DNA of 35,864 nucleotides from Endozoicomonas atrinae (lineage in GTDB: Bacteria > Pseudomonadota > Gammaproteobacteria > Pseudomonadales > Endozoicomonadaceae). The DNA lies in assembly GCF_001647025.1 (NCBI RefSeq), contig NZ_LUKQ02000039.1, positions 1-35,864 on the forward strand, given 5' to 3'. Shown piece after piece: positions 17,701 through 25,692 of this stretch (the stretch's first letter is position 1; the number at the start of each line of letters is the position of its first letter). Made by a program: the position numbers and the translations under genes. The notes under the pieces were generated by a model. It was not told where the DNA came from and did no database searches. It worked only from the letters and a program-made list of their open reading frames with translations.

Positions 17701-19658
17701 AGGTAGCGAAGTTTTATGCGGACCTGGTCAGACGTTCGATTCCTTTATGTGGTAGTGAAGGCGTTCCTGATGAGCAAGTGGTTTTTGAGCATTTTGAAAA
17801 GTGTGGACAGAATACTACATCGCTTCAGCTGGCTTTTGCTCTGGATCGTTTGTTTGTGCTTTATCCTGAAACATCAACGGATGATACAGATTTTTCAATA
17901 CAAAAATTCAGAGAGATAGAGCGTAAGGTTCATGGGCTTACTGACTCTCTAACAGAGGCTTCTGATGACCAGCATATGAAGGTTGTCAGTAATATAGCGT
18001 ACTTAAGATTTGCCTACAGTGACGAGCTCTGTAATGCTATTTTTGACGATATCTGTCGTTTGCCAAAAAGAAATAAGTCTCTTCGGTTACTCATTGTTTT
18101 TCTTACCGACTGCTGTTTACAAGGCTGGAATATTAAAGGGGAAAAATACACAAAAGACAAAGTTATTTCTGTGCTTGACCAACTACCTGATAACTACCTC
18201 AAAAAAGCACTTGGATACTTTGTGCATGATCGTTTGGCTGATACCAGTATGCAGGCCTTTCCGTCGGAAGAGGTAGGAAAACAGACTCCTTCCACGTTTG
18301 ATATTGCTCAAAATAAAGACAAAATGGTAATTGCTCCTATTGCTGGTGAATCTTGTGAGTTGGAAGTAAAAAAACTGCCTGCACGAAAAAAGAGTAAGGA
18401 TGACTTCTTAAGCCTTGCTCCGGATGAAAATAAATTTCAGATAACTTTTGGCTCATTTGATGAACCTGCTGCGAGTGAGCTTAGGCATAATGAATTTGAT
18501 ATTGATCTGGATTTGAATACCGGCGGTTTTATTTTTGGCAGTTTTGACAGACCTATCACGCATTCTTATTTAGAGGCACTGCTTACCAGCGAACCTCCTG
18601 CTAAGACTCAATCGCATGTGGCAGAGCAGAGTGTTGAAGGTGCTGTTGCAGTTGATGTAGTTGAGGAAAGCCGTATAGCTACTACCGATGCTGAAATTCC
18701 TACCGTTGTCGTTGATGTGTCAGAAAATACAAAGCCTATCGTGAATGTAAGGAAAGTAAATGCTGCAGCCCCTGTATGTCGGTTTGAAAAAATTTTGAAG
18801 CAGGCCATGTATCGTTCTATAGACGCTGCAAATATGTCTTGTAGTGATGATCTTGCTCTTTACGGAGGTTCTGCGCACAGTGTGGCAGGGGTATTTTCAG
18901 GGGATTATCCATTGCAGCTGGTCTGTCAGGATGATGTATCGATTGCTTTACTATTGTCTCACTTTGACCTTTTTCTTGCAGATATCAATAAAAAATACGG
19001 TGTTGATCTTGGTGTTCAGACTCTGAAAAGGTCCGGCTCTTGTGACGTGAAAATACCGGATGCTTATTTGATTAAAATTGGTAGCATTGAGGCTGGATTG
19101 CAAATGTCCCTGCAAGTCTATTTGTTTGATTTGCTCGGGGAGGTTCAGAAGAAAAATACTGGTATCAGGATTATTGAAAAAATAGATTATCGAAGTGGTG
19201 CTGAAAAAATGAAACTACCCGTTGTTACACTCTATGGCGAGGCGCTACTGAATTTACATTCTATGCAGAAGTTATATTTCTCCCTGAGAGATAAAACCTA
19301 TTTGAGGGATGGCTTCCATTTTCCAGATAAGTTATTACTTGATAATAATACCCACGACTTCCTTTTAAGGGGTTTAATAATGCTTAGAAGGGCTGAAGAG
19401 CACTACCGGCTTTTACAGACAGTATCGCCAGCAGCAATTAGGTGTTCAGGTGCTGAAAAGGCAAAGGTCAGTGCAGACTTAAATACTGGTATGATGTTTG
19501 TAAAGCAGATGTTTAAGCTTCACCCACAGAGAGTTGCTCTTGAAGGTATATTGACTCAATGGAAGCGACCAGAGGATAGGCCCACCAGGGCGGAAGTACA
19601 TCAATACGTTCTTACCAGAAATGCCCTTGGGTACCTCAGAGCGATTACGGCAACGTGA
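14712..19658 (+). CDS. Giant helical-repeat protein of unknown function with a separate C-terminal domain
   Basis: A 1648-residue protein I do not recognise. Residues about 90-1033 consist of at least twelve degenerate repeats. The repeat unit is roughly V-I-x-x-F-P-x4-G-x3-K-A-x-F-L, then a short helix, x-G-h, and a turn. The FP (or YP) codons lie at 15375, 15615, 15738, 15852, 15966, 16197, 16431, 16653, 16863, 17121, 17457 and 17556, mostly spaced 33-43 residues or simple multiples of that. This suggests an alpha-solenoid of two helices per unit, comparable in style to TPR, Sel1 or PPR repeats but with a different signature. Residues about 1036-1190 are helical; about 1195-1350 are a polar linker holding FGSFDEP and FGSFDRP 29 residues apart. 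Residues about 1355-1648 form a globular domain. No signal peptide or membrane segment is seen. The ATG at 14712 is chosen over a TTG at 14700; neither has a good Shine-Dalgarno. AT-richer than its neighbours. A secreted effector or scaffold is possible but unproven. Confidence 0.8.
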   Translation: MDASAVRGNASVSKLNETDRKKCDSRWTQGLKGKPHYGKSTRSSVVTRKTVPDHSNASGFYSKNIGKQLEEYYWNKKPYGSSHSPPTADQVIDEYSRYSKLNEGRFMWDLYRLGVRNTGRRELRLEKMIDLFDEADHREKDYKGKLQKACFLEELYEKGIKVRGQKVSFEQVQQAFQQAITTSKGEPECCLGCAHFMSEVLLKSKSSTERAKVNLNELISLFPSSTKGLVKKALFIRDYCLKERKVISETLNPVTACRLYKQGSQSREDVSMFEANFKMELYRRGMMFGSDRIHLEEVVEIYPNTHRGGVAKAFLMQEVFFKMIDIWEGDNYSPDIDRIIETFPDTADGSLAKAHLLEKCFHRKIPVAGKLLSSLAVYRSFPPDDRGGLGRAGFLCTIFMKSLEIDGQRLSLSRVISEYPATEKGYQGKAYFIRSAIKEGLLVNSRLCDFDILRKCFLEGIQGDLQTARILHEALVAGATFPNGKPPNPIEIYNLYPVSILDGCLGRGRLLEDLYFRDDLQKLFGKTVSPKQVLDEYKKAGSKSSLEIARFRARAFTEKGENKQNSLSHVMESFPDDKVGLENKYRFLLDVWIKGKLPEKEIQSLQRYYSGKAKDKGFDKALFLEHHFFNKIPFGTRELTLEDVLNSFPSTEEGEKGKLNLCHKAHQAGYPIPQQFEQQMWEDSEDSLSKAAFFADCFIKDTLPSDRVVTASEIVNMFPKNLKGIASCARFKSELYLRQKAVDVSLELHQIVSEFDQGNARLDMGIFLAQVFMMGGAFSEEVTLRNGCCFKKGAVRILDVTNSFPDNSDGRLGRTRFRERLCLNGMQGITADQVFEEYEQQGADLEKAIFISKACVQGILFQDRVILVQQALSYFKDVDAIVAKVPRARFLADACLQGLKIGKDEFICPRRVMREFPSSYEGRMCKSRFMADAYFKGFLERPEEVLAAFPDSKEGNYAKAHFLKQLCLAGRSLNDGRVSPADVISLFKQVGTNSGLEVAKFYADLVRRSIPLCGSEGVPDEQVVFEHFEKCGQNTTSLQLAFALDRLFVLYPETSTDDTDFSIQKFREIERKVHGLTDSLTEASDDQHMKVVSNIAYLRFAYSDELCNAIFDDICRLPKRNKSLRLLIVFLTDCCLQGWNIKGEKYTKDKVISVLDQLPDNYLKKALGYFVHDRLADTSMQAFPSEEVGKQTPSTFDIAQNKDKMVIAPIAGESCELEVKKLPARKKSKDDFLSLAPDENKFQITFGSFDEPAASELRHNEFDIDLDLNTGGFIFGSFDRPITHSYLEALLTSEPPAKTQSHVAEQSVEGAVAVDVVEESRIATTDAEIPTVVVDVSENTKPIVNVRKVNAAAPVCRFEKILKQAMYRSIDAANMSCSDDLALYGGSAHSVAGVFSGDYPLQLVCQDDVSIALLLSHFDLFLADINKKYGVDLGVQTLKRSGSCDVKIPDAYLIKIGSIEAGLQMSLQVYLFDLLGEVQKKNTGIRIIEKIDYRSGAEKMKLPVVTLYGEALLNLHSMQKLYFSLRDKTYLRDGFHFPDKLLLDNNTHDFLLRGLIMLRRAEEHYRLLQTVSPAAIRCSGAEKAKVSADLNTGMMFVKQMFKLHPQRVALEGILTQWKRPEDRPTRAEVHQYVLTRNALGYLRAITAT
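14980..17810 (+). repeat. Degenerate tandem repeats (about 37-40 codons each) within the giant gene
   Basis: The unit is recognisable at protein level only; the DNA of different copies has diverged. Clear copies begin around the FP/YP codons listed for the gene, e.g. ETFPDTADGSLAKAHLL, REFPSSYEGRMCKSRFM and AAFPDSKEGNYAKAHFL. Copies that have lost the FP keep the later K/R-A-x-F-h helix. Divergence at the DNA level indicates an old expansion rather than recent duplication. Confidence 0.75.
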
Positions 19659-19680
19659 TTCTCTATATTGCAGGTAAAAA

Positions 19681-19710
19681 TAAAAAGCCGACATGAGTGC
19701 CGGCTTTTTA
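19681..19710. terminator. Bidirectional terminator between the giant gene and fabB
   Basis: Stem TAAAAAGCCG / CGGCTTTTTA with a 10-base loop, having A- and T-runs on both sides. It stops transcription of both convergent genes. Confidence 0.9.
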
Positions 19711-19728
19711 TTGCTAAATACCCAATTA

Positions 19729-20943
19729 TTACTGATAACGCTCGAATACCAGGCAGGCATTCGTACCACCAAAACCAAAACTGTTGGACATTACCCGGTT
19801 CAGGGTTTGTTCACGAGCTTCGCCGACCAGGATTGGCAGGTTTGTTGCCGCTTCATCCAGCTTTTGTACGTTTGCTGAGGCAGTGATGAAGTTATGTTTC
19901 ATCATCAGCAGACAATAAATGGCTTCCTGAACGCCTGCGGCTCCCAGAGAGTGGCCGGAAAGTGATTTGGTGGAGCTGATGACTGGCATCTTATCACCAA
20001 ATACTTCAACAAGCGCTTTCAACTCAGCCACATCACCGACCGGTGTACTGGTGCCGTGAGTATTGATGTAATCGATAGGGGCTTTAATCGTTTCCATGGC
20101 CATACGCATGCAGCGTGCAGCGCCTTCACCTGAAGGAGCGACCATGTCATAGCCATCGGAAGTGGCACCGTAGCCAGTGATTTCAGCATAAATTTTGGCG
20201 CCACGGGCTTTAGCGTGCTCAAGCTCTTCAACAACGATCATGCCACCACCACCGGCGATAACAAAGCCATCACGATCGGCATCATAGGCGCGAGAAGCCT
20301 GCAGAGGTGTTTCATTGTACTTGGTGCTCAGTGCACCCATGGCATCAAACAGACCGGTTTGTGTCCAGTGCTCTTCTTCACCACCACCGGCAAAGACGAT
20401 GTCCTGCTTGCCCAGCTGGATCTGTTCAATGGCATTACCGATACAGTGTGCGCTGGTTGCACAGGCAGAGGTAATTGAGTAGTTAACACCCTTGATTTTA
20501 AAAGGGGTAGCAAGGCAGGCTGAAACGGTGCTGCCCATGGTGCGGGTGACACGGTATGGGCCAACGCGCTTGACACCTTTTTCTCTCATGATGTCAGCAG
20601 AGTCGACAATATTCTCTGATGAAGCTCCGCCAGAAGCGGCAATCAGTCCAGTGCGAGGGTTGGAAACCTGATCTTCAGTCAGGCCGGCATCTTCAATGGC
20701 CTGTTTCATGGCAATGTAGGCATATGCAGCGGCGTTGCCCATGAAGCGCAGGGTTTTACGGTCAATAAACTGTTCGAAATTGATGTCTACTGTACCGGAT
20801 ACCTGGCTTCGGAAGCCATGCTCCTTATAGCTTTCGTTGAAGCGAATACCGGAGCGCCCAAGTTTAAGGCTCTCGGCTACCTCATCCTGGGTGATGCCCA
20901 GGCAGGATGTGATTCCAATCCCTGTAACTACAACACGTTTCAT
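19729..20943 (-). CDS. fabB: 3-oxoacyl-[acyl-carrier-protein] synthase I
   Basis: A 404-residue beta-ketoacyl-ACP synthase I, elongating acyl chains with malonyl-ACP and needed for the unsaturated branch of type II fatty acid synthesis. The catalytic Cys161 is in [15 protein letters not shown]. The two histidines are in [12 protein letters not shown] and [14 protein letters not shown], and the C-terminal [13 protein letters not shown] loop is present. The ATG at 20943 gives the standard [13 protein letters not shown] start with CAGG about 10 bases upstream; a TTG at 20952 would add only three residues. Length equals that of the family (E. coli 406). It follows fabA by 96 bases on the same strand, the classical fabA-fabB operon, which distinguishes it from FabF. 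Confidence 0.96.
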   Translation of the reverse strand: MKRVVVTGIGITSCLGITQDEVAESLKLGRSGIRFNESYKEHGFRSQVSGTVDINFEQFIDRKTLRFMGNAAAYAYIAMKQAIEDAGLTEDQVSNPRTGLIAASGGASSENIVDSADIMREKGVKRVGPYRVTRTMGSTVSACLATPFKIKGVNYSITSACATSAHCIGNAIEQIQLGKQDIVFAGGGEEEHWTQTGLFDAMGALSTKYNETPLQASRAYDADRDGFVIAGGGGMIVVEELEHAKARGAKIYAEITGYGATSDGYDMVAPSGEGAARCMRMAMETIKAPIDYINTHGTSTPVGDVAELKALVEVFGDKMPVISSTKSLSGHSLGAAGVQEAIYCLLMMKHNFITASANVQKLDEAATNLPILVGEAREQTLNRVMSNSFGFGGTNACLVFERYQ

Positions 20944-21039
20944 TGATGTCAACCTGAATAGCCTGTTTAAGTCAGAAAAAAAACCAGAGTCAGATTCCAG
21001 CTATCCCTCTCATCCAGCTGACAAGAGGGAACAAGAGAA

Positions 21040-21576
21040 TCAGAAAGAGTCAGTGTTCTGGAAAAGACCTACTCGAAGCCCTTCCGCTGTGTAAATTTCC
21101 CGACCATCTACACTGACTGATCCATCAGCGATACCCAGAACCAGTTTGCGTGCGATGATACGTTTAATATCAATACGGTATGTTACTTTTTTGTTAGTGG
21201 GCAGAATCTGGCCGGTAAATTTTACATCGCCACTGCCAAGGGCACGTCCCCGGCCAGGGTTGCCCATCCAGCCGAGGTAGAAGCCAACCAGCTGCCACAT
21301 GGCGTCAAGTCCGAGACATCCTGGCATGACAGGGTCTCCCGGGAAGTGGCAGGAGAAGAACCAGAGGTCTGGGTTGATATCCAGCTCTGCGATGATCTCG
21401 CCTTTTCCATAGGCGCCACCTTCTTCAGAAATACGAACGATGCGATCAAGCATCAACATATTCGGGGCTGGCAGCTGAGCATTACCAGCACCAAAGAGCT
21501 CGCCCTGTGAACAGCGTAACAAATCTTCTTTGCTGAAGGTTTCTTGTCTAAGATCAGATTTAAATGGTTGCTTCAT
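21040..21576 (-). CDS. fabA: 3-hydroxydecanoyl-[acyl-carrier-protein] dehydratase/isomerase
   Basis: A 178-residue enzyme that dehydrates 3-hydroxydecanoyl-ACP and isomerises trans-2- to cis-3-decenoyl-ACP, the branch point to unsaturated fatty acids. A hot-dog fold protein: [16 protein letters not shown] leads to the catalytic [20 protein letters not shown], with His77 and Asp91 (equivalent to His70/Asp84 of E. coli). [11 protein letters not shown] follows. The ATG at 21576 gives [14 protein letters not shown], close to the family N-terminus. An ATG at 21612 would add 12 residues but has no ribosome binding site. AGGAA lies about 12 bases before 21576. First gene of the fabAB operon. The palindromes upstream (see 21720-21921) may be regulatory. 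Confidence 0.96.
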   Translation of the reverse strand: MKQPFKSDLRQETFSKEDLLRCSQGELFGAGNAQLPAPNMLMLDRIVRISEEGGAYGKGEIIAELDINPDLWFFSCHFPGDPVMPGCLGLDAMWQLVGFYLGWMGNPGRGRALGSGDVKFTGQILPTNKKVTYRIDIKRIIARKLVLGIADGSVSVDGREIYTAEGLRVGLFQNTDSF

Positions 21577-22174
21577 TAGTTTGTTGGTTCCTGGAAGGTC
21601 CAGCACCTGCATGGCATCAGGCCAGTGATGACACCCGGGAGCCGATACGCTGATCGGGACTTCCCTGCCGATACGGCATTCACATCAGGGGCCACTGGCC
21701 CCGATTAATCCTAACAGTCTTGCAAAATGCATTACTATCGTTCCGGAGTTGAACTATACCATTGCTTTTTATCTGTCATAGTGCTGTTGGGCTCTTTGTA
21801 ACAAAAAGACAACACTGAACCGCTGAAACAGTGGCCAATGATAAGTTTCGTAGCTTTTTATTACCAGAGATCCGATAAGCATCAGGCATTTGCATAACTG
21901 GCGTAATTTGCAAAATGCCTGCAGATGCTAAAGAGCCTGCGAAGGCAAATATAGTTACATGGCAAGTAAAGGTAATACAGTCAGGAATGGTTTGCTAGCT
22001 TTGTACTATGGTTCAAATTAAAGTTAGCCTACTGTAAATTGGAAAAATTCAGTTTTTGCCCGGTCTCTTCTATGCAACCCTATCCACTAGTGTGATTAAA
22101 TAAAGCTTTCCTAATAAAGCTGATCTTCAGAGATTTTGATACAGCTTTTCAGTGTGTAATCCGGGATTAACTAT
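21577..22174. other. Divergent spacer between fabA and gpsA
   Basis: About 600 bases with no supported gene. It must hold the promoters of the minus-strand fabAB operon and of the plus-strand gpsA cluster. Besides the TGCAAAATGC elements I see only an AT-rich stretch (22020-22130) before gpsA. No tRNA or small RNA is recognisable. Confidence 0.5.
21720..21921. promoter_or_regulatory. Repeated TGCAAAATGC sequence flanking a possible fabA promoter
   Basis: TTGCAAAATGC occurs at 21720-21730 and TTGCAAAATGCCTG at 21908-21921. The latter pairs with its inverse CAGGCATTTGCA at 21883-21894 to form an inverted repeat (12 of 13 positions, 14-base spacer). A possible minus-strand -10, TATAGT (reverse of 21753-21758), lies between them. 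The arrangement suits an operator for a fatty-acid regulator of FabR/DesT or FadR type, but the sequence does not match a consensus I can name. Confidence 0.35.
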
Positions 22175-23227
22175 ATGACAGACAGGCCACATGGTACCGA
22201 AGCAAATGGCGGTGCTAATGAATATACAATTGCTGTTCTTGGCGGTGGCAGTTTTGGAACGGCTCTGGCTGATATCTCCGCAACCAATGGCCACAGAGTG
22301 AAACTCTGGATGAGAGATTCAGAGCAGGTCAGGAGTATTAATGATGACCATGTGAATGCCAGATATCTTCCTGAGTTCAAGATTCATCCCTCAGTGAGCG
22401 CAAGCACTGACCTGTCAGCGGTAGTCGCTGATGCAGATATCGTTTTTATCGCTATTCCCAGCAAGTCTTTCAGGGAGGTGGTCAGAAAAACCAATGGACT
22501 GCTTTCCGGCAAGATAGTAATCAGTACGACGAAAGGTATTGAGCCAGTTACGTTTGACCTGATGAGTCAGATTCTGATGGAAGAGCTTGAAAACGCCCGC
22601 ATTGGTGTTCTGAGTGGGCCCAATCTGGCTCGCGAGATCGTTGCAAAGGCTCTGACGGCAACGGTTATTGCCAGTAATGATGGTGACCTTTGTCAGATTG
22701 TACAGTCTGTTTTGCATTGTGATTACTTCAGGGTGTATTCCAACACTGATGTTTATGGTGTCGAGCTGGCAGGTGCTTTGAAGAATATTTATGCCATTGT
22801 CTCTGGTATTGGTGCGGCTCTGGGTATGGGGGAGAATACCCAGAGTATGCTGATTACCCGGAGTCTGGCAGAAATGAGTCGTTTTGCTGTCACGCTTGGC
22901 GCTAACCCGATGACATTTCTGGGTTTGGCCGGGGTTGGTGATCTTGTTGCTACTTGCACTTCTGATCTGAGTCGAAATTTCCGGGTTGGCTATGCTCTTG
23001 GAGAAGGCTGTTCACTCGATGAAGCAGAGTCGCGACTGGGGCAGGTTGCGGAAGGGGTGAACACTCTTAAACAGGTAAAACAAAAGGCCGATGAACTTGG
23101 GGTGTATATGCCTCTGGTGGATGGTCTGTACAGCATAATTTTTGAGGGCAATGCCATTGGTACTCTTGTTAAGGGAATGATGCTTCGGGAACAGAAAACG
23201 GATGTGGAGTTTATGTCCAGGCAATAG
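22175..23227 (+). CDS. gpsA: Glycerol-3-phosphate dehydrogenase [NAD(P)+]
   Basis: A 350-residue cytosolic enzyme reducing dihydroxyacetone phosphate to sn-glycerol 3-phosphate, the backbone for phospholipids. The NAD(P)-binding Rossmann motif [10 protein letters not shown] is at residues 21-30. [19 protein letters not shown] and the catalytic lysine in [14 protein letters not shown] (about Lys203) follow. The C-terminal domain includes [12 protein letters not shown] and RNFRVG. The first ~17 residues are a short extension beyond the usual start, but the ATG at 22175 is the only good initiator, with GGGATT upstream. It heads a plus-strand cluster with the DUF4389 gene and sixA and lies opposite fabAB, so fatty-acid and phospholipid synthesis are adjacent. 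Confidence 0.96.
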   Translation: MTDRPHGTEANGGANEYTIAVLGGGSFGTALADISATNGHRVKLWMRDSEQVRSINDDHVNARYLPEFKIHPSVSASTDLSAVVADADIVFIAIPSKSFREVVRKTNGLLSGKIVISTTKGIEPVTFDLMSQILMEELENARIGVLSGPNLAREIVAKALTATVIASNDGDLCQIVQSVLHCDYFRVYSNTDVYGVELAGALKNIYAIVSGIGAALGMGENTQSMLITRSLAEMSRFAVTLGANPMTFLGLAGVGDLVATCTSDLSRNFRVGYALGEGCSLDEAESRLGQVAEGVNTLKQVKQKADELGVYMPLVDGLYSIIFEGNAIGTLVKGMMLREQKTDVEFMSRQ

Positions 23228-23277
23228 CTGGACTCTATTAAGATAACTTTGGTCAAGAAAATATGGAGAGAAGCGTA

Positions 23278-23610
23278 ATGGATGAGAAGGTGGTTAATAA
23301 CCTGAAGTCAGAGTCTCGTTGGTTGAGACTGATTTTTATGGTGGTTTTTGGTGTGGCAGCTTACCTTGCTGCTTTTCTGGTGATGCTGATTGCGATTGTT
23401 CAGGCGGTTAACGGGTTCATCATGAGCGAGCCAAATGACCGTCTGTTGAAATTCAGTGCGGGTGTGAATCAGTATATCTACCAGATTGCTGGATTTCTGA
23501 CTTATAACTCGGATGTCAAGCCATACCCTTTCTCGGACTGGCCCACCTCTGGCAGAGACAGTGCGTCAGGCTATGGTGAAAAAGAACTGAATGGGTCGGA
23601 TAACGATTAA
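23278..23610 (+). CDS. DUF4389 family membrane protein
   Basis: A 110-residue protein of the DUF4389 (YuxK-unrelated) family. One long or two short hydrophobic segments cover residues about 18-45 (LIFMVVFGVAAYLAAFLVML), followed by the family-typical LLKFSAGVNQYIYQIAGFLTYNSD and PYPFSDWP. Function is unknown. The ATG at 23278 is preferred over 23263 because GGAGAG lies six bases ahead of it. It is 50 bases after gpsA and 3 bases before sixA, so the three are probably one transcript. This arrangement with gpsA is, as far as I recall, conserved in Pseudomonas. Confidence 0.85.
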   Translation: MDEKVVNNLKSESRWLRLIFMVVFGVAAYLAAFLVMLIAIVQAVNGFIMSEPNDRLLKFSAGVNQYIYQIAGFLTYNSDVKPYPFSDWPTSGRDSASGYGEKELNGSDND

Positions 23611-23613
23611 GTC

Positions 23614-24057
23614 ATGAAACTCATCATTATGCGCCATGGCCAGGCATCATGGTCTGCTCCTTCAGATAAGGAGAGGAGCCTTACCGAGCAGGGTGTTCGT
23701 GAGGTGAGTAATACTGTAGCTTTACTGGCTGGCCAAAGGGTGGATTTTATTTTTGCGAGTCCGTATCTCCGGGCTCAGCAAACGGGGCGCATCGCTGCAG
23801 AAGCGTTTGGGCTCACGGTTGAAACGCTGGATGAGCTGGAACCGGATGGTAATCCGGCAAAGGTGCTCGATGCTCTCCCGGATTCCGGTGTAGTACTATT
23901 AGCCAGCCATATGCCCATGGTCGGCTACCTTACCGGTTTACTATGCGATGGCACCCCTAAGGTAGGTCCTTCCTTCCAAACAGGAATGGCTCTGGTTCTG
24001 GAGATGGATATTCTCGCTCCAGGAGTGGGCAGGGTCATTGAGCGTTTTATACCTTAG
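23614..24057 (+). CDS. sixA: Phosphohistidine phosphatase SixA
   Basis: A 147-residue histidine phosphatase superfamily enzyme. The N-terminal MKLIIMRHGQASW contains the RHG motif with the nucleophilic His8. LTEQGVREV, ASPYLRAQQTGRIAAE and the second-half LLASHMPMVGYLTGLL (catalytic His) fit SixA, which removes phosphate from histidine phosphotransfer proteins such as ArcB or, in E. coli, from the NPr branch of the nitrogen PTS. Size is typical (E. coli 161). It follows the DUF4389 gene by only three bases, implying translational coupling. A putative terminator follows at 24128-24149. Confidence 0.92.
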   Translation: MKLIIMRHGQASWSAPSDKERSLTEQGVREVSNTVALLAGQRVDFIFASPYLRAQQTGRIAAEAFGLTVETLDELEPDGNPAKVLDALPDSGVVLLASHMPMVGYLTGLLCDGTPKVGPSFQTGMALVLEMDILAPGVGRVIERFIP

Positions 24058-24127
24058 TCTTAAGCGTTATGGGTCTGCTTAAGAACAGTCGTTTACTTTC
24101 AGAAATTCAACACGTTCTCCAAGATTG

Positions 24128-24149
24128 CGGGAAAATACCATTTTTCCCG
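24128..24149 (+). terminator. Probable terminator of the gpsA-DUF4389-sixA unit
   Basis: Perfect 8-bp stem CGGGAAAA / TTTTCCCG with a 6-base loop, followed by TATTTTC. A second weaker inverted repeat, CTTAAGC / GCTTAAG, lies just before it (24059-24083). Confidence 0.6.
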
Positions 24150-24331
24150 TATTTTCAGGCTATAAGTCTGCCTCTCTGGTTTACCTGTGGTGGATACCTT
24201 CAAATACAAATGTGCTCTGTTGATTTTTTAATGAACTTTTTATTTGTCATCTAATCTAATCCTGCTCAGACCCCATGTTGCTGGCGCTTCATACAGGGAA
24301 AGGGTGTAGGGATAGTTAGGGAGTAAGTACG

Positions 24332-25573
24332 GTGGCGACAAGTTCTATAAGCCTCAGAGGCATTTTCATCTGCTCAATAGCAGCATTATTCTGCTCTTAT
24401 CAATTTTTGCTTCAGGGGGCACCATCCGTCATGGTTCCTCAGCTGATGTCTGCATTCGACCTTGATGTTGCGGATATAGGCTGGTTAACGAGCAGTTTTC
24501 TCTGTTTTTATCTGCTTTTTCAAGTGCCGGGAGGCTATCTGGCGGATCGCTGCAATGCCCGGCTATTACTGGTGGTTTGCAGTGTGTTGATGGCTGTTGG
24601 CTGTTACTGGTTCAGTGTTTCTGGAAGCATGCTGTCAGCAAGTGCGTCCCGGGCGTTTATGGGGGTAGTAACTTCACCAGTGATTGTAGTGTGTATGACC
24701 CTGGCCAGTCGCTGGTTTCCAGAGCGCTATTTTCCAACACTGGCGGGTGCAATAGAAGCTTTTGCTTTGGCTGGAGGAGGGCTTGGTCCACTGATACTGC
24801 CAAATATCATGGAGGCTTATGGATGGCAGGGTGCAATGCAGGCTGCGGCAATTTTTGGTGTTGTACTTGCAGGCATGATTGCCATCTTTGTTAAAAGCAC
24901 TCCGCCCGTATCTGTCAGTGATGCCAAGTTGCATGAAGTGACCTGTGGTAGTGGCTCAGAGATCAACGTGAACAATAAGCTTCCATTGGATCGCGTCACA
25001 TTAACCCTTTGCTGTCTGTATGGCTTTGGCCTTTTTGCTGTTATCACCAGTTTTGGTGGCCTATGGGGAATCCCTTTCTTTTATCAGCGGTTCCCTGGGG
25101 AGCAGGAAGCCGTTGCTGATATGGTTGCGCTGATTTTTATCGGTGCTGCTATTGGCGCTCCTCTGCTGGGCTGGCTGGCCTGTGTGGCAGGGTCCATACG
25201 AAAAGTGATGGTGGTCTGTGCTATCGCTTCCCCTGTTTTGTTCAGCCTGTTGATCTTCTGCCCATGTTCCATGATTGTTTTGGCAATGATCTGTTTTATG
25301 GCAGGGATCAGCAGTGGTGGATATATGCTGGCATTCTCTGTTGTGAAAAGTATCAGCCCTCCAGAGCGGGTTGGAATCCTGCTGGCTGTCACCAATGGCT
25401 CCATGCTGTTAGCCGGTCCGGTCATGCAGTTGCTGATTGGGTTTATTCTGGAAGGTATTGGGCATGATGGTTTAAGTGCCTTATCCATTCAGGACTATCA
25501 GCTGGCTTTTGTACCTTTGTTGCTTTGTCAGTTGATGGCTTTGATCGTAGCGATTTGCCTGAAAAAACAGTGA
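24332..25573 (+). CDS. Major facilitator superfamily transporter
   Basis: A 413-residue inner-membrane transporter with about twelve hydrophobic helices. The MFS motif A is visible between TM2 and TM3 (GGYLADRCNARLLL, G-x3-D-R-x3-R/K). The RAFMGVV and RWFPERYFPTLAG segments in TM4-TM5 are typical of the anion:cation symporter or DHA-like groups, but the substrate cannot be told. A central polar loop lies near residues 195-220. The start is a GTG with GGGAG about 8 bases upstream, as the next ATG would cut off TM1. It stands between the gpsA cluster and uup, with spacers of about 270 and 120 bases, probably transcribed on its own. Confidence 0.88.
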   Translation: MATSSISLRGIFICSIAALFCSYQFLLQGAPSVMVPQLMSAFDLDVADIGWLTSSFLCFYLLFQVPGGYLADRCNARLLLVVCSVLMAVGCYWFSVSGSMLSASASRAFMGVVTSPVIVVCMTLASRWFPERYFPTLAGAIEAFALAGGGLGPLILPNIMEAYGWQGAMQAAAIFGVVLAGMIAIFVKSTPPVSVSDAKLHEVTCGSGSEINVNNKLPLDRVTLTLCCLYGFGLFAVITSFGGLWGIPFFYQRFPGEQEAVADMVALIFIGAAIGAPLLGWLACVAGSIRKVMVVCAIASPVLFSLLIFCPCSMIVLAMICFMAGISSGGYMLAFSVVKSISPPERVGILLAVTNGSMLLAGPVMQLLIGFILEGIGHDGLSALSIQDYQLAFVPLLLCQLMALIVAICLKKQ

Positions 25574-25692
25574 TACTTCTACCCATTGCTGGTGGTTGGC
25601 GCTATTCTAGCTCGTTTTTATTCAACACTTTCCGTTGAGAAACCTTTGCTGGTGCTGATAGCTGGCAAAGGGCTTCACCGCTTGGATGGATA

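Noticed and set aside
24069-24254. 61-codon frame after sixA
   Set aside because: It contains the hairpins that look like the operon terminator, and the product is not protein-like.
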